DNA of 64,000 nt from Laburnicola sp. R22_1 (taxonomy: Eukaryota; Ascomycota; Dothideomycetes; Pleosporales; Didymosphaeriaceae). A program made the translations under genes and the position numbers. Location: the NCBI GenBank assembly GCA_014281115.1, contig JACONQ010000006.1:1054001-1118000 (forward strand). The letters run 5' to 3'. Positions 24,724-36,978 of the stretch are shown here, one piece after another (position 1 is the first letter of the stretch; each line of letters starts with the position of its first letter). The notes beneath the pieces were generated by a model. That model was not told where the DNA came from. It ran no database searches and was given only the letters and a program-made list of their open reading frames with translations.

Positions 24724-26090
24724 ATGCGTAAGTTTCTTAACATTCTAGCACTTAGAAAGCGCAAGAACCCAAGCCCAAAATCCCCTTAGGCTATTAGTTT
24801 TATAGAGACAATAAGCTTAACTAATAAGGATATCTATACACCCACTAGCGGGTCTCCGCCCCTTATAGAAAGCTCCTTGCGAAGATCTAAAGGGAAAGCA
24901 CTAATGCTGCCTTAGCTAGCTAAAGACGCTAATACTCTTATAGCGCAAATGATAATAGCCTTGTAATCCCTTACTAATAAAGCCACCTAGTGGAACCTAG
25001 TGCAGAGTCTTGTTACGGAACCCGACCTATTCTTAGGCAAGGAACTGCACTTTGTAGGAGACAATATAACCTAATTTCTTCAAGACTATAAAAAACGTGC
25101 GAATTACTACTAGTACTCTAAGAAAGATAAGATTGTTAGAGTTAAGGAATATTGCAGCCAAGAGATCTAGGATGTGCTCGACTTCTTAATGCTAGAATAC
25201 TCTAAGACAGAAGAAGAAGGGGTATAGCAGAAGCTATAGGTGGCTATGCGCAGGCGTTAGCGGAGTTAGAATTAGGCCTAAGCTAAAGAGATAGAGAAAG
25301 TATTAAAGGCGTGGCTAGTGCAGTATTAAGTAATAACAAACCTTAATATCTGTAATTTCCTAGACTAGTTCGCAATTAGATTTAGAAAATGCCTAAGGGC
25401 AGGCATAGTTATAGAAAGCCAGAAGGATATACTTCTTATTTATACCCTAAGCAAACAACTAGCGGGCAATATCCTAATAAAGAACGACTAGTTAATAGAG
25501 AGACCTATGGAGCTTAACTTTAACATAATAGAGAGATGGCTTTTAAGTAGAGCTCGAATCTAGTTAGAAGAACACATGCTAATCTAATATACCAAATCTA
25601 AGCGCTAATGCTATCTTAGACTGTTAAGTCACAAGTACTACTAATGCCGCAGAGTGTTTTCTAACCTGCTAGACTTAACCTAAACTTTTAACAAGCAAGA
25701 CCGCAAGGAGCTCTAGGCACGTAAGTAACTCTAGGCTTAACTATCTCTTAATATAAAGTGGACAAGCTAACTAAAAGGCTTAAGGTTATAAGGCTTTAGA
25801 ACGTCCTAGTTTAGAACTAGGACTCTTAAGAGATAGAGATTCTGTCGAACTCGGTTATCCGCTAGAAAATTACTATAAGGGTAGAATAGGCCCTAAAGTA
25901 GATAGTACTACAACGACCTTAGTACTATGCACTAACCTAGTCTCAGGCCTACTTAGCAGCGCTGATGCGAGTTAATATACACGTGGCCGCGGTAGTAACA
26001 AACCTAATATAGTAAGAAAATAACTATTTTAAAGGATACTTTAGATGTGGGAAGGACTATATTATTGCGAATAGGGAATGCGAGGGAAGG
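24724..26090 (+). pseudogene. H1 gag, RIP-mutated
   Basis: Reads from an ATG at 24724 through RIP-type stops: PDLFLGKELHFVGDNITQFL is followed by DYKKRANYYQYSKKDKI, the fold typical of gypsy gag. The CCHC knuckle appears as YFRCGKDYIIANREC near 26037-26081, with several Cys/His already mutated. The knuckle is in a different frame from the start, so at least one frameshift exists. The true start may lie upstream. Role: virus-like particle structural protein; inactive. Confidence 0.78.
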
Positions 26091-26099
26091 AATTTATAG

Positions 26100-27106
26100 T
26101 TGTTACTAGGGACTATACCTCTGGATGGTCCAAAGTAAAAGCGCTTACTAATACTAACTTAGCTATAGTCGCCTAGTTCTTAGAAGAATCTGTCTTTAGT
26201 AGGTAGGACATCCCTTTTCGCCTATTAGTAGATAGAGGACTAGAGAACAGAGGCTTAGTAGAGGACTTAGCTAAATAGTTTAGGATCTAATAAGTAGTAT
26301 CTAGTGCTTATTATCTACAAGGGCAGAGTCTGGTAGAAAGAGGCTACTAAGAGCTCGTCGGCGCATTGCGGAAAATAAAGGGCGACTAGGTCTAGAACCT
26401 ACCTAAAGCGCTGTGGGCCAATTAGGTTACAGTGAAACAATTTATAGGCGAAACACTAGCTTTTCTAATCTATAGAAGAGAATATATTCTTCCTATTAAA
26501 CTTTGCATTCTAACTTGGCAGACACTTTTATAGGAATAGGTTTACACTACTAAAGAACTCCTAGCTGTTAAAGCGAAGCAGTTTAAGAAACATAACTATC
26601 GCCTTTAAGAAGCTATCGACCGAACTATCTAACTGCGCGAACAAGGAAAGGAATAGTTTGACGACTAGCACACTCTTAGGACAGAGCCACTATAACAAGG
26701 CGATCTAGTGTTAGTATATAATACTTTTCAGGCCAGCAATATAAGTCGCAAAGTTAAGCTCGCTAGAAGGTACTAGGGCCCCTTTAGGATTAGGGCCATG
26801 CCACCGTACGGTGAAGGATGGTACATGCTCGAGGAGCTCGATAGAACACCCTTTTGCAATAGAACGCCAGGTGACCGCATTATTTAATTCTAATCGCGCA
26901 CGACAATAGACCTTAACACAATGCTAGAACCTAATATTGTGGACACTAACAACCTCTTAGAAGAAATTACTAATCCCTTAGAGGGAATTAATCCTGCAGA
27001 CCTTAATAAAGTTACGCAGACGCCTAAGCCTAAACATCCTATATTTGCGCGCAGATTATGGAGGCTGGCGAGATATGCACAGGACGTCCCTATAAGGATG
27101 AAGTAA
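26100..27106 (+). pseudogene. H1 pol remnant: partial integrase and C-terminus
   Basis: Begins about 10 bp after the gag knuckle with integrase-core sequence: RLLVDRGLENRGL (second Asp region), VVSSAYYLQGQSLVERG (the Glu block), then RREYILPI and the LARRYQGPFRIRAMPPYGEG module common in gypsy integrase C-termini. The open stretch 26921-27106 (61 codons) is the tail of this frame. Protease, reverse transcriptase, RNase H and the integrase N-terminus are missing, implying an internal deletion of roughly 3 kb. Stops are TAG/TAA. Confidence 0.82.
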
Positions 27107-30052
27107 GTGGGGATTCCGCTGCCACTAGTAAACTTTAACCCCTTAGACTTCACCTATTAGGAGGAGTAAGCTAGCCGGAACCTCGGCGCATTATAAGCTA
27201 AGGGACAGCTTATTTCTTAGGGGGGGGGAGGAAGTAGTCAAAGAAGAAAAGTTAGAAAAAGAAGATAGAACAATAGTATTAGTACTAAGTTAAATTGAAG
27301 TCTAATATACATATATAATTACTAGGATAGAATTACAAGTTATAAGATCCTAATAATAGAGCCCAACTAATAATCAGACAGCTGGAAAATTAAAAGCTAA
27401 GAACTACCATGCTAACCTCCACAAGAATCTAAGCCCCTGCGACCGCTACAGCCTAAGCTATAATTAGGGTTCAGATTGCGACTCTAATAGGAACAAGGCA
27501 TAGGGCTACCTTGCTTTGCAGCTTAAGTTCCGCCAGAGCCTAAACCTAAGCGTGTAGCTTGGGCGGAGAGGTTAGAAGGAACGGAGGACAGACCTGAAGA
27601 AGGAGGAGAGGAGATCATGCCGCTGCGGCCAAGCGGGGACAAGGGAGTACGGGCGGAATTAATAGACTGTTAGGAAGCTGGACGTATGGGGGAAGGCAAG
27701 TGGAATAGAACTTTAGGAGGATTGTTGGTAGCCTAAAAGGGAGATAAATTAGAGGATAAAGAGCTAACCTACAGCACCGCATTAAGTAAGACCTGGCCTA
27801 GAGAGGAATTAGGGCTAGAGAGCAGATGACTAGGAGTAGGAGTGGTCTAGCCCTAAGACAGGGAAGGGCTGCCGCTGTCGCTGCTGGAGAAGACAATGGG
27901 TTAGGAAGGATGGGAAAAGAGTGGTGTGCGGGGAGAACCTTGGAATGAGGAAGGACTGCCGCTGTCGCTGCTAGAAAGGATAACGGGTTAGGCGCGACAA
28001 CGCCCAAAGAGGGGCATGCGCGGGGAAGGCTCAGCAATGTCGGAATTAGTGCCCAACGGAGAATTAGGCGCCTCTAAGGAACTCTTAATAATTGGACAAG
28101 GCCTGCCTAGGCGCCTAGTAGGGAGCATTATGGCAGTGTTGCTAGAACTAAGCAGCTTGCTAATTCTGTTACAGATGTGGGTGTTTACTTCTAGTTGCTC
28201 TGTCTGCAGCTTACGCACTTGCTAACGACTCTGCTAGAAAGAATTGGCTTAAGTGTTTGTGGCGGATACTAGAGGAAATAAAGCTGGGCAGACAGATTAG
28301 CAATAAGGAACTAGCCAAGAGTGAATTGGGGCTTACTATAGCGGTTAAAGGAGCACTGCTAATATTAGGAAGTTGTCTAGTATAGAACGCAGCAGCCCTT
28401 AAGGAGAAGGCGCCAACTGCTGTTAATATACTAAAAGTAGGGATGACAACTTCAGACATAAGCCCCGCAGGCTTGGTTATGATTACCCTTAGCCGCACCA
28501 GGATTATAGTCAATGCGGCCTCGGCTGGCAGCAAAGAGAAGGGCAGGAAGATAGGATGCATAAGGAGTATAACTAGACACTAAGCGCTGTTTGAAGTAAT
28601 TACGCCTTTGTTTGTTAGTGCTTATGTCCTTTACAAGGGCAGCTTAGTATAGCTAATAGAAGAGAATGGTGTAGGCAATAGGAGTGTTATTAGTAGGATT
28701 AGGATCAATCTTAAAGCTGCCCATACCCTAAGCGAACTGTGCAAGATAGCCTAACAACGGATGCTCAGCGTGAACGTCGCGCAAGAGGCTCACAATCTCA
28801 CAAATAGTGCCGAAATTGCATAGCTAATTCAAGAGGGCAATAACTAGGACATGGGTCAGCAAGCTGAGGGGCAATTAGGGCAGGCATACGCACAACGGAA
28901 CAGGAGCAGCTGCAGGGCGTTGTTAATAGGCGGTGGCAAGGGCCATTGCAGGCCTTAGCCGCCTTCCTTGCTGTCATTGTTGTTGTTATCGCTAGCACTA
29001 GAGGCGTGGCTACCAAAGGAGAAATTAACAGCAGCTATAGTTAAGGAGAAGGTTAAGACTGTCAGGCAGGAGAGTTAGAACAGTAGGATAAGGAGGGAAG
29101 TAGGAGGATACAAAGGGTAGGTTATATACTCTAAGCGGCTGTAAGGCTCTATTAGGTCATAGTAGGTGAGGCGTGTGTGCAAACGCCGCTTCTGGACTGG
29201 TGATAGGTAGCAGTACCCTTTAAGGAAAGTGCGACCACATCACCACCAGCGAGAAACTCCAAGAGCGGATTAGGCACTTATGGACAAGTGATTAAGGAGC
29301 AAACAGCTTGCAGGCGTGGAACAAAAGACATAGTATTACAAGGAAAGGAGCAGAGTATAGCAGGGATAAGGGATGCATTTAAGTACTAATAAGCTATCTA
29401 AAGCCTAAGCAGCCCTTAGGTGAAAAGGGACTTTTGCAGCTGTTACTAGCAAGCTATAGGCCGAAACTGCTACTCTTCTTCTACTCTTTTTCCTCCTTAC
29501 GCTTGTTGTAGAACCTATAAGTCTAAGTGACTTTAGCCTAGACTTAAGGATCCTGCGATAGCCTCTAGAAGAAGTCCCGCTCTAGAGAGCGCTGCAACTT
29601 ATAAGAAGCTTAAGTCTGGGCTTTATTCTCTATATTAGTGTTATAGGGAGAAGAAGGACTAATAGGCTAATAGTTAAAGCATGCCCAATGCCTTCTTAGG
29701 GCCCTTTCTCTTCCTTAGGATGCATAAATTGTAGTTGCTTAATAGAAGAGGGCTGCGAATAGTGCTAGAACTGTCTAAGAAGCTAACAGGCCTGGTTCTA
29801 GGGTAGCGTGGCGAGTTGGTGCTCTGGATTAGTTAGGAGCATGAGTGCGCGCAGTGGTGAAGCTTGCGCGAGAAGAAGATCGGGAAGAAGCTGGACGAAT
29901 AGTGTCCGAGGGCGAAGCAGGGGGATGTAGGATTGGAGAGTTGGGGGTTGACTAGGGCAGGAATTCGAGGTCATCGCTGATGGTAAGGCCCTCGAATAGG
30001 GACGTTGCTCCTGGGGAGCTGAGTGTTACTTGGGTCTGGGCATCGAGGTTCA
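27107..30052 (-). pseudogene. Unidentified minus-strand coding remnant in H1 3' region, downstream part
   Basis: Moderate GC and several open minus-strand stretches: 28211-28561 (116 codons, hydrophobic), 27988-28218 (76 codons) and a Ser/Pro-rich stretch to about 27400 with repeated SSSDSGSPS. Many breaks are TAG/TAA of RIP type, but frames shift between stretches. No family recognised. It lies between pol and the 3' LTR on the opposite strand, like the antisense extra ORFs known in some gypsy elements, or may be captured host sequence. Confidence 0.4.
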
Positions 30053-30053
30053 T
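29400..30053 (-). pseudogene. Unidentified antisense ORF in H1, RIP-mutated
   Basis: From ATG at 30053 about 215 codons read in one frame with only TAG/TAA stops at plausible Gln positions. It starts MNLDAQTQVTLSSPGATSLF, is acidic then Ser/Pro/Arg-rich, and ends with a Lys/Glu/Gln-rich helical stretch (YRFYNKRKEEKE). No domain is recognised. The pattern, stops only where CAG/CAA would fit, argues for a former gene. Confidence 0.5.
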
Positions 30054-30427
30054 AACGCGTGCCTGACGCACGGGAGAAGGATTGGGGAGTAGAGGATGAA
30101 GGCCTGTCTAACGGTTAACTCGAGAGACGTTTGGGGTGCGAGCTCACGAAGAGAAGGACGACGTGGCATACCTGGAACAAAAGAGTATAGGGCACCCTTA
30201 TTATAGATGTAGCAGGCTATGCATGCGCTACTAAACAGCAGTTTTATATTATTATTAGCAAACTAAAAGCACTAACGCTGCGCCTGTAGGCATCTATTAT
30301 AGGATAGAGTGTTATTGCCTATAATAGGAGAGTGGGTGAAGTCAATACGTCCTTAGATGGCAGCGGCGAACAGGCTTGGCAGGTATATGGGATAAGGGCC
30401 TTTGTTGTTTGACAATTTGGACTATTA

Positions 30428-31127
30428 ACGTATCCGTGCGCGTGATGCGCCACTTCGCGTGATGCGCCGCTTTTTACTAGGAAAATAAAAAAAACAAGAA
30501 AGTTTAAAGCAGTATAACTCTTTAACTACCTTTCCTTTTTAAAATCTTCCTTTATTAAAGTTATTAAGAAAGACCATCTCTATAACTTTAGAATTTTAGT
30601 TTTCTAATAATAATTAGTTTTAAAAAAAAGTATAAAAGTCCTAAAATTCAAGTCCCTAAAATTTAAAAATAATACTTTTTAGGTATAAAGTATACTATTT
30701 AGAACACATTTTACATTAGGTTCTTTTTAATACAACTCTTAACTAAAAAGTTAGATTATCTTTTTATTTTTTTAAGAAAAATAAATTAGGAAAGATAATC
30801 TATCTTCTTAAGTAGCTCTTTATAAGAAAAAGTTCTAATATAAAATATATTCTAAATAGTATACTTTATACCTAAAAAAGTATTATTTTTAAATTTTAGG
30901 GACTTGAATTTTAGGACTTTATACTTTTTCTTAAAACTAATTATTATTAGAAAACTAAAATTCTAAAGTTATAGAGATGGTCTTTCTTAATAACTTTAAT
31001 AAAGGAAGATTTTAAAAAGGAAAGGTAGTTAAAGAGTTATACTGCTTTAAACTTCCTTGTTTTTCTTAATTTTCCTAGTAAAAAGCGGCGCATCACGCGA
31101 AGTGGCGCATCACGCGCACGGATACGT
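30428..31127. mobile_element. 700-bp foldback (palindromic) TA-target transposon
   Basis: Arms of roughly 320 bp are near-perfect reverse complements around a short centre near 30750. The ends are acgtatccgtgcgcgtgatg and its complement, flanked by TA (30426-30427, 31128-31129). A gcgtgatgcgcc motif occurs twice in each end. There is no coding capacity, so it is a MITE or foldback form of a Tc1/mariner/pogo-type element. It interrupts the antisense coding remnant of H1. Confidence 0.93.
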
Positions 31128-31129
31128 TA

Positions 31130-31830
31130 GGTCTAGTGAAAAGCAACTCGCTTGTCCTTAGAGTTGCATCGTTGCGCTTCCTAACTGCGATAGAGAAATT
31201 AGAAAAGAGTCGCATCTATTAAGAGATTATTAGGGTTATAATTAGGCTAGAGCGCAAAGTTGTTATAACTGCCAATCCAAGGCTATAGTTTTTAAGGCAG
31301 GTTGCTATTATTATTAGAGTGCTAATTAAGGGCTACAAAAATCTAGGCTATAATGTCGAAACTAATGCGAGCATCCAAGAGAGGGATTACTATTTAGGAG
31401 TTAGTTTAAGGCAGTATTAGGGCTTAAGTAACTTACACAGAGTTAAGAAGGTGAGGAATACGCTAACTAAGGGCTTTTTAGGTACTATTAGGAAGTCAAA
31501 GCTGCCAGAGCCTACGCTATTATTGCCTTAGTAAGGAGGCCTATTATTGTCGCTGCCGCCACTATTAGAACTAAAGTGGCTAGATGCATAGGCGCCTAGA
31601 GAGTAATTAATTTAGAGGGGAGGCATGATAAGGCAGGTTATGGGAGCAGACTAAGGAGGTTTTAGGGTTAGGAGATTGAAGGGTAGAGTATCGAGCGGAC
31701 TGTAAGAGTGGGAAGGACAGGCGGAGGTGAGAGAGTTAGTGACAAAGGCGAAAGGGCGAGTGTTTACAGGCGATTGCATAAGGTTGCACAGGGCGAGGTA
31801 ATTAGTAGGAGTAATAGTTAGAGGGCCCAT
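31130..31830 (-). pseudogene. Unidentified antisense ORF in H1, upstream part
   Basis: From ATG at 31830 about 150 codons read in one frame with a few TAG/TAA stops, starting MGPLTITPTNYLALCNLMQS, with a Ser/Gly/Asn-rich middle (SSNSGGSDNN). The frame then shifts before the foldback element. No family recognised. It could be the N-terminus of the same antisense gene as 29400-30053. Confidence 0.42.
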
Positions 31831-31925
31831 GTTAGATTTTTGCTAATTAGTAAAAGGGACTAATAGGCGTTTAGGGAGTCTTTGAAGGGCTGTTCGGCGG
31901 GAAGCTTAATGGGGCCAAGCTTCTG

Positions 31926-31941
31926 TGGGTAGGAAGGTGTG
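31926..31941 (+). other. H1 candidate polypurine tract
   Basis: gggtaggaaggtgtg immediately precedes the right LTR; mostly purine. It fits plus-strand priming of a plus-oriented element. Confidence 0.45.
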
Positions 31942-32125
31942 TGGTGGAGTAGACCCCACCACACGAGGCAGCATGGCTGGGTCACGTGGTAGCCGAGACG
32001 GAAAAACCTAGTGCCCGATTAACTCTTAGGCACCAGCAAGAGGAGGCTCTTTCACTCACCCGGCTAGTTATCTAAATAAATAACTTATCTTTCTACTAAG
32101 TCCCGATTAGGACTGGGTTCCCCCA
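31942..32125 (+). repeat. H1 right (3') LTR
   Basis: 184 bp, starts tggtggagtagacccc and ends gggttccccca; pairs with 23449-23632. Confidence 0.87.
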
Positions 32126-33590
32126 TAGTATATAATAAGCTATCTTTATTTAAATAATTTACTATTACTAGAATAGTATTATAGACTTAGCTAAGTGTTT
32201 AGCTAAGAGGTAAGTCTATAATAAAATTTAAGGTAATATTCTCCTAAGAACTATTTAGTATAGGTAAAGAATTTAAAAGATTATATAGTTAGTGTTAAGG
32301 CGTAATAAATATCCTATACTTTAAATAGTTTTAATAGTAGTCCTTAACTTTATATTATATTCCTTTCTATTAGAAATGCTTTCTTAACTTTTTTAACGTC
32401 TTCTTCGCCCTAAAATACCTAGCTATAGAGCTATTATAGCATACATAGAAGGTCTTTACCTTCTCTATACTTATTATAGGCACTTTAATTCTATTCTACT
32501 CTATTGCTTCTTTTTCTAGCAACTTCTTACCTAACTATTAAAACTAAGGTTCTCCTAAAGTCTTAATTTTATCTTTAGTCTCTAAGTTAAATTTAGAGCT
32601 ATCTTTTATTAATAATATTAGCTCTTTTATAATTGCTCTTCTAGGTTTATACCTTTTTAGCTGCCTTTATTCCTAAAGTACTGCTTATTAGAATCTTATA
32701 ATTATACTAATTAATTAGATAGTTAGTTTATTAAAAGTATTTTTACTTAATAATATTTCTAAAGACTTTATATAAGCCCTATTTTCTTTTTCTACTAGGT
32801 GTTGCGTCTTACTTATATAGTTAGGGCGTCTTAATAGTCTATCTACTAGGTTTTTCTTTCCTAGCTAGTAAATAATAATAAAATTATACTCTACAAGCCT
32901 CTTATAGATTCTAACCTATTAATAGTTTAATTTCTTTATATTTATAAACTAGTACAAGTTATTATAATCTATAAAAATAGCAAATAGAATACTTAATAGG
33001 TAGTATTACTAATATTGAATACTTTTATTAATAGCTAGAAATTTCTTATTATATGTATTATATTAAAGTTGTGTACTATTTAGCTTCTATAAAAAGAAAC
33101 TAATAGGTTGCTATTATAGGGTTCTATTAAATTTAAGCATATTCTAGCTTAGTATACTAAATATTACGCTCTCTAAAGTGTCTACTTTAAGTTTTATCTT
33201 TCTATTAGACTTAAAGTATACTAATATAGGCACTTTTATAAATATAGCTTTTAACTTTTTAAAAGCTTCTCTTGCCTATATATTAAGGTATAAGGGTTAG
33301 CTTTCCTTTCTTCTTTAAGTATGCCTACTTTAGGCAGTACTAGACTCCTTTTAAGTAAGTTTAGTAAGGAGTAGAGCCACTCTTAAATACTCTTTAATAA
33401 ATATATAGTAATAATTTATAAAACTAATAAACACTCTAATATTATACACTATTTTAGAGAGTAGCTACTTTATAATTATTTTTATATAGTCTTTATACAC
33501 TTTAACTCCCTTTTAGCTAATAATATAGTCTAGATATTTTATCTCTTTCTAATAAAGCTTGCACTTACTAAGCTTAATATATAGTTTAGC
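32126..33590 (-). pseudogene. Ty3/gypsy G1, middle fragment (RT end, RNase H, integrase N-part)
   Basis: Minus-strand translation through RIP stops starts in the reverse transcriptase thumb (LYIKLSKCKLYQKEIKYLDY, IISQKGVKV), continues to RNase H (FLAINKSIQYQQYYLL, LYQFINIKKLNYQQVR) and the linker IIYQLGKKNLVDRLLRRP, then the integrase zinc-finger region (TFYVCYNSS) and core start (IIDLPLSQTLS). It stops at H1 on the left and at a solo LTR on the right. The first codon continues exactly where 55066 leaves off. Confidence 0.86.
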
Positions 33591-33880
33591 TATTAAATAG
33601 GTACTCTACATTTAGTTATATAGATATTAAATTCTAATCCTCTATACTAGTAAGTGTGGAGAGTGTATAGGGCGATTATATAAGGAAAGGAAATAATATA
33701 ATAAAACTAACTTTAGTAATAATTATTTATATCTAAAAAGTGTGCAAATAAAAAGAAGAAGATTCTGCAGCGTATAGGCTACGATATATAGGTATTATAT
33801 AATTTCTATATAATACTATTATGCGATAATATTAAAATCTTAATACTCTTAGGTGCCCTTACCTATATAGTATATAGACA
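33591..33880 (-). mobile_element. Solo LTR, RIP-mutated, at G1 breakpoint
   Basis: Same family as 15219-15506. Flanks are ttagc (33586-33590) and ctagc (33881-33885), one mismatch. The left flank, read on the minus strand, is gctaa, identical to the flank left of the LTR at 55067. Confidence 0.88.
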
Positions 33881-34298
33881 CTAGCAACTTTTTGTTTTTA
33901 AAGTTACTATTAGTAGTTCTTCCTTCCTTTATATAAACTATCTACTTACTAGTGTTTATTCCATTTATATATTATTTCCTTATTTGTACGTTTTTCTAAT
34001 CTTATTAGTCTACTATAGTAAGTAGAAAGATTTTAATAAGTAACTATTTATTATATCTTATTTCTATTTATTAGAGGCATAATTAGGATTATTAATAGTA
34101 AAGTAGCTATTTAGCTAATAGTAGTTAAGAGTAAGTTTATATAGTTAATAATATAATTACGGTAATAATATATTATCTATATAGAGTTCTTTTACTTAGT
34201 TTATTTCTTATATAATAGATAGACTTATTTATCTTATCTATTTAGATAGTAATATTAGGTAATTTTGCAACGTTAGATAAGGAGAAGATAAACGCTAA
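33881..34298. other. RIP-mutated DNA, unassigned
   Basis: Between the solo LTR and repeat Y. No gene, domain or terminal repeat could be seen. Confidence 0.5.
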
Positions 34299-34500
34299 TG
34301 TGGCGTTAAATTAACTACCTAGGGGTAGCACGACAAAGGCTTTCATCTTAAATAACATGTTAAAAAAAGCAGAGCCCCTTGCTTAGTAATAAAAAAAATG
34401 TGAAAAGGTGGTCACAAAAATGCACGTTTGAACTGCTAAGCGAGCTTGGCGGTCTTGGCGCAGAACGCTAATAAGGAATAGGAATTAAGGCTTTAGATCG
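34299..34500 (+). repeat. LTR-like repeat Y, copy 2 (less mutated)
   Basis: Starts tgtggcgttaaattaac, includes gctaagcgagcttggcg, and diverges from the 49 kb copy after about 160 bp. A tatataaggcagg promoter-like motif (34511-34523) follows on the plus strand. It keeps more CpA/TpG than the other copies. Probably an LTR or LTR fragment. Confidence 0.55.
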
Positions 34501-35420
34501 AAGGGAGAGGTATATAAGGCAGGCTTTTCTTTTTTTATTCTTCTCTTTTTTATTCTCTACTTTAAATATCTCTTTATATATATCTCTTCTTCCTAGCTCT
34601 TTTCTCTTTTTATTAAGCTAATTCTCTATTTTGTATAGTGCGAAATTATATCTTTTATTATATAATATTTTATCTTTATATAATGCTAACTTGATATAAA
34701 TAATAGCGCTTATACTAGTAGGTCTTAACTAGCTAGGCCTTCCTAGCTTTAATACTACTATAGTAGCTTTTCTAAGTAGATAAATATATATTATTTTCTT
34801 AACTAGTTTCTAGGCGAACTATATATTTATTTAGGGCATCTTTATTAATATAAGTTTCTTTATTCTTTACTTTTATATAGATACTAACTATAGAAAATAG
34901 GCTAAGAAGTTATATATTATATATCTACCTTTGTATAATATTAATATTATTTTTATAGCTAGTATAGACCTATATCTATAGGTTACTAAGCTTATTTAGC
35001 GTAAGGGCTACTTTTACACACTCTTTATCTAGTAGCGTAGTGTTTTTAGGGGCACTATATACGCTTACTACTATAGTAGTAACTTTGGCCCTAGGCCCTT
35101 TACTAAGTATTATATAATAGTAAACTTCTAGGCAGAATTATATAGTTCTTATATGTGGCAAAGCTATAGTGCTTAGTGCAATTATCGCATAGGATAGGGC
35201 TAGATAGTAGAATAGACACTTCTAGATATTATCTATAAGTATTAAAATAAAAACTCCTTTTTAAATAAATATGTGCTATATCTCTTCTTTGTCTATGCAA
35301 ATAAATAGATAGGAAAAAGCGTATTTTTAACTAATATATATATATATTTATAAAGAACTAAATAAATATATTGCACAAAAGAATAAAAAAATAATAATAA
35401 AATAGTACTATATAAAGGCT
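34501..35420. other. RIP-mutated DNA between Y and copia element B
   Basis: Long readable stretches exist on both strands if RIP stops are ignored, so the coding strand cannot be decided. No motif recognised. Confidence 0.4.
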
Positions 35421-36884
35421 AGGAAAACCTTGTGTAAGCAGGCTTAAGGCAATCTACTAATGCTTTAATAGTAATTATTAAGATATTACTAGAGATTAAG
35501 GACTTTAGAGCCTAGTTTAGAGTCTTCTTTATATAAATATTAGTAAGGTTATCCTTTTTATTAATCTATCTAATTTTGGAGATCTTGCGATACTTATATA
35601 ATTTATAGAGTAATATAATATTAATTAAAAGATACTTTTTATTTATAGTTTCTAGGCGTATAAGGTAGTTATAGAGAGACTTTAAACCTATATAATTAAC
35701 TATAGAAATTAGTAATAGACTAAGTGTACGTATAATCTTTTAAAAGATTGTGCTAATAGTAAGAGTATTATTAAACTCTCTTACTATACTATATAGCTTA
35801 CTAGTAAGAACGCTTCTTATTACTCTCTTATAATTAGTTAAATTCTAGTATATAATATTTACTAGAATCTTAAAGTTGTCGCTATTACCTATATAATGCT
35901 TATTACCTAAAGTAATTAAAAACTCTAGCTATAAGCTTAGATCCTTGTTATTAGCAAATAAGTTATTAGTAAAGATAAATAGCTTTACACAATAAAAATC
36001 TAATAGTATAAAAGTAAAACCACACTTACTATTACTAATCTACTATTAAATTAATATATTAAATGGCTTAATATCTTTATATAAGAGTAATATAGTCTAA
36101 TTAGTAGTAGATAAATTAAATACAGCTTCTACCTAGCATATAAATATAATATAGGCATCTCTTATACACTACTCTATATACCTTTAAGTAGTATTCTTAT
36201 CTTTAAAATTAATTATATAAAGGCCTTTTACTTAATCTTTTTATATAAGAACTATAATATTATATATAAGCTAAATCCTTCTACTATTAAACTTAATAGG
36301 CTAATTCTTAGTAAGGACAGTCTTATCCTTTGTATAGAAGACTACTTTCTTTAACCCTTCTTCTTCTCTTTATATAAAGTTTTTATTAATAATGCTAAGT
36401 GTATTATTTGTCTATAGGCTAGTAATTCTAAAGGTATACTCTCCTTTATTAGTAATAAGTAAATATAGGTTATAAAACAAAATATTTATACTAAGTTTTT
36501 CTTTATAGTAGTTATAGTAGGTCTTAAACTAGTAGAGATCTAATTTAGTTACACTATAGAGTAGTTATATATTATAAAAGATTGTGTCTAGTAGAAAGTT
36601 TATATATATTTTCTTAGATAGTCTAGTATAAAGTATGCGATTTAGCTTATTAGTAGACTAATTATAGGCCTAGATAATATCTCTTAGCTTAAAATACATT
36701 CTATATATTGCCTAAAGGCTTACTCCTAATATAAAAAGTAGTTGCTAGCTTATTCTTTAGATAGTAGGTAATTAAGTAAGAATCTTATTCTTTTCCTTAT
36801 TAGAGTGGCTAGCAAACATAAGGTAGAATTTCTTATATAATTATATAGTCTTGCCTTTTACTTCTTATATTAAAGATCTTTATT

Positions 36885-36978
36885 GTGTGGAGATTCTAAC
36901 TAAGGTCGAGTCCGCATCATACATAGAGAGGAGTAAAATAGGAGGCACTATAACCTAGTACCTAGCACATAGCAGTGG
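36885..36978. repeat. Short dispersed repeat S, copy 1
   Basis: About 95 bp, including gattctaactaaggtcgag and agaggagtaaaataggaggc; second copy at 43947-44050 inside the mariner element. Not RIP-saturated. Identity unknown; could be a short solo LTR or SINE-like fragment. Confidence 0.7.

Larger units (their letters stand above)
23449..32125 (+). mobile_element. LTR retroelement H1 (8.7 kb), defective gypsy type
   Basis: Two 184-bp direct repeats (23449-23632, 31942-32125) share gctgggtcacgtggtagcc and aagaggaggctctttcac. The flanking 5-mers are tatta and tagta (one mismatch), so the target duplication is only tentative. A TGG-initiated primer-site candidate follows the left LTR, and a purine tract precedes the right one. 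Inside are gag and an integrase remnant on the plus strand with no protease, reverse transcriptase or RNase H, then about 4.8 kb with minus-strand coding character and a foldback transposon. H1 sits inside G1 integrase, so it is younger than G1. RIP mutation is lighter than in G1. Confidence 0.85.
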
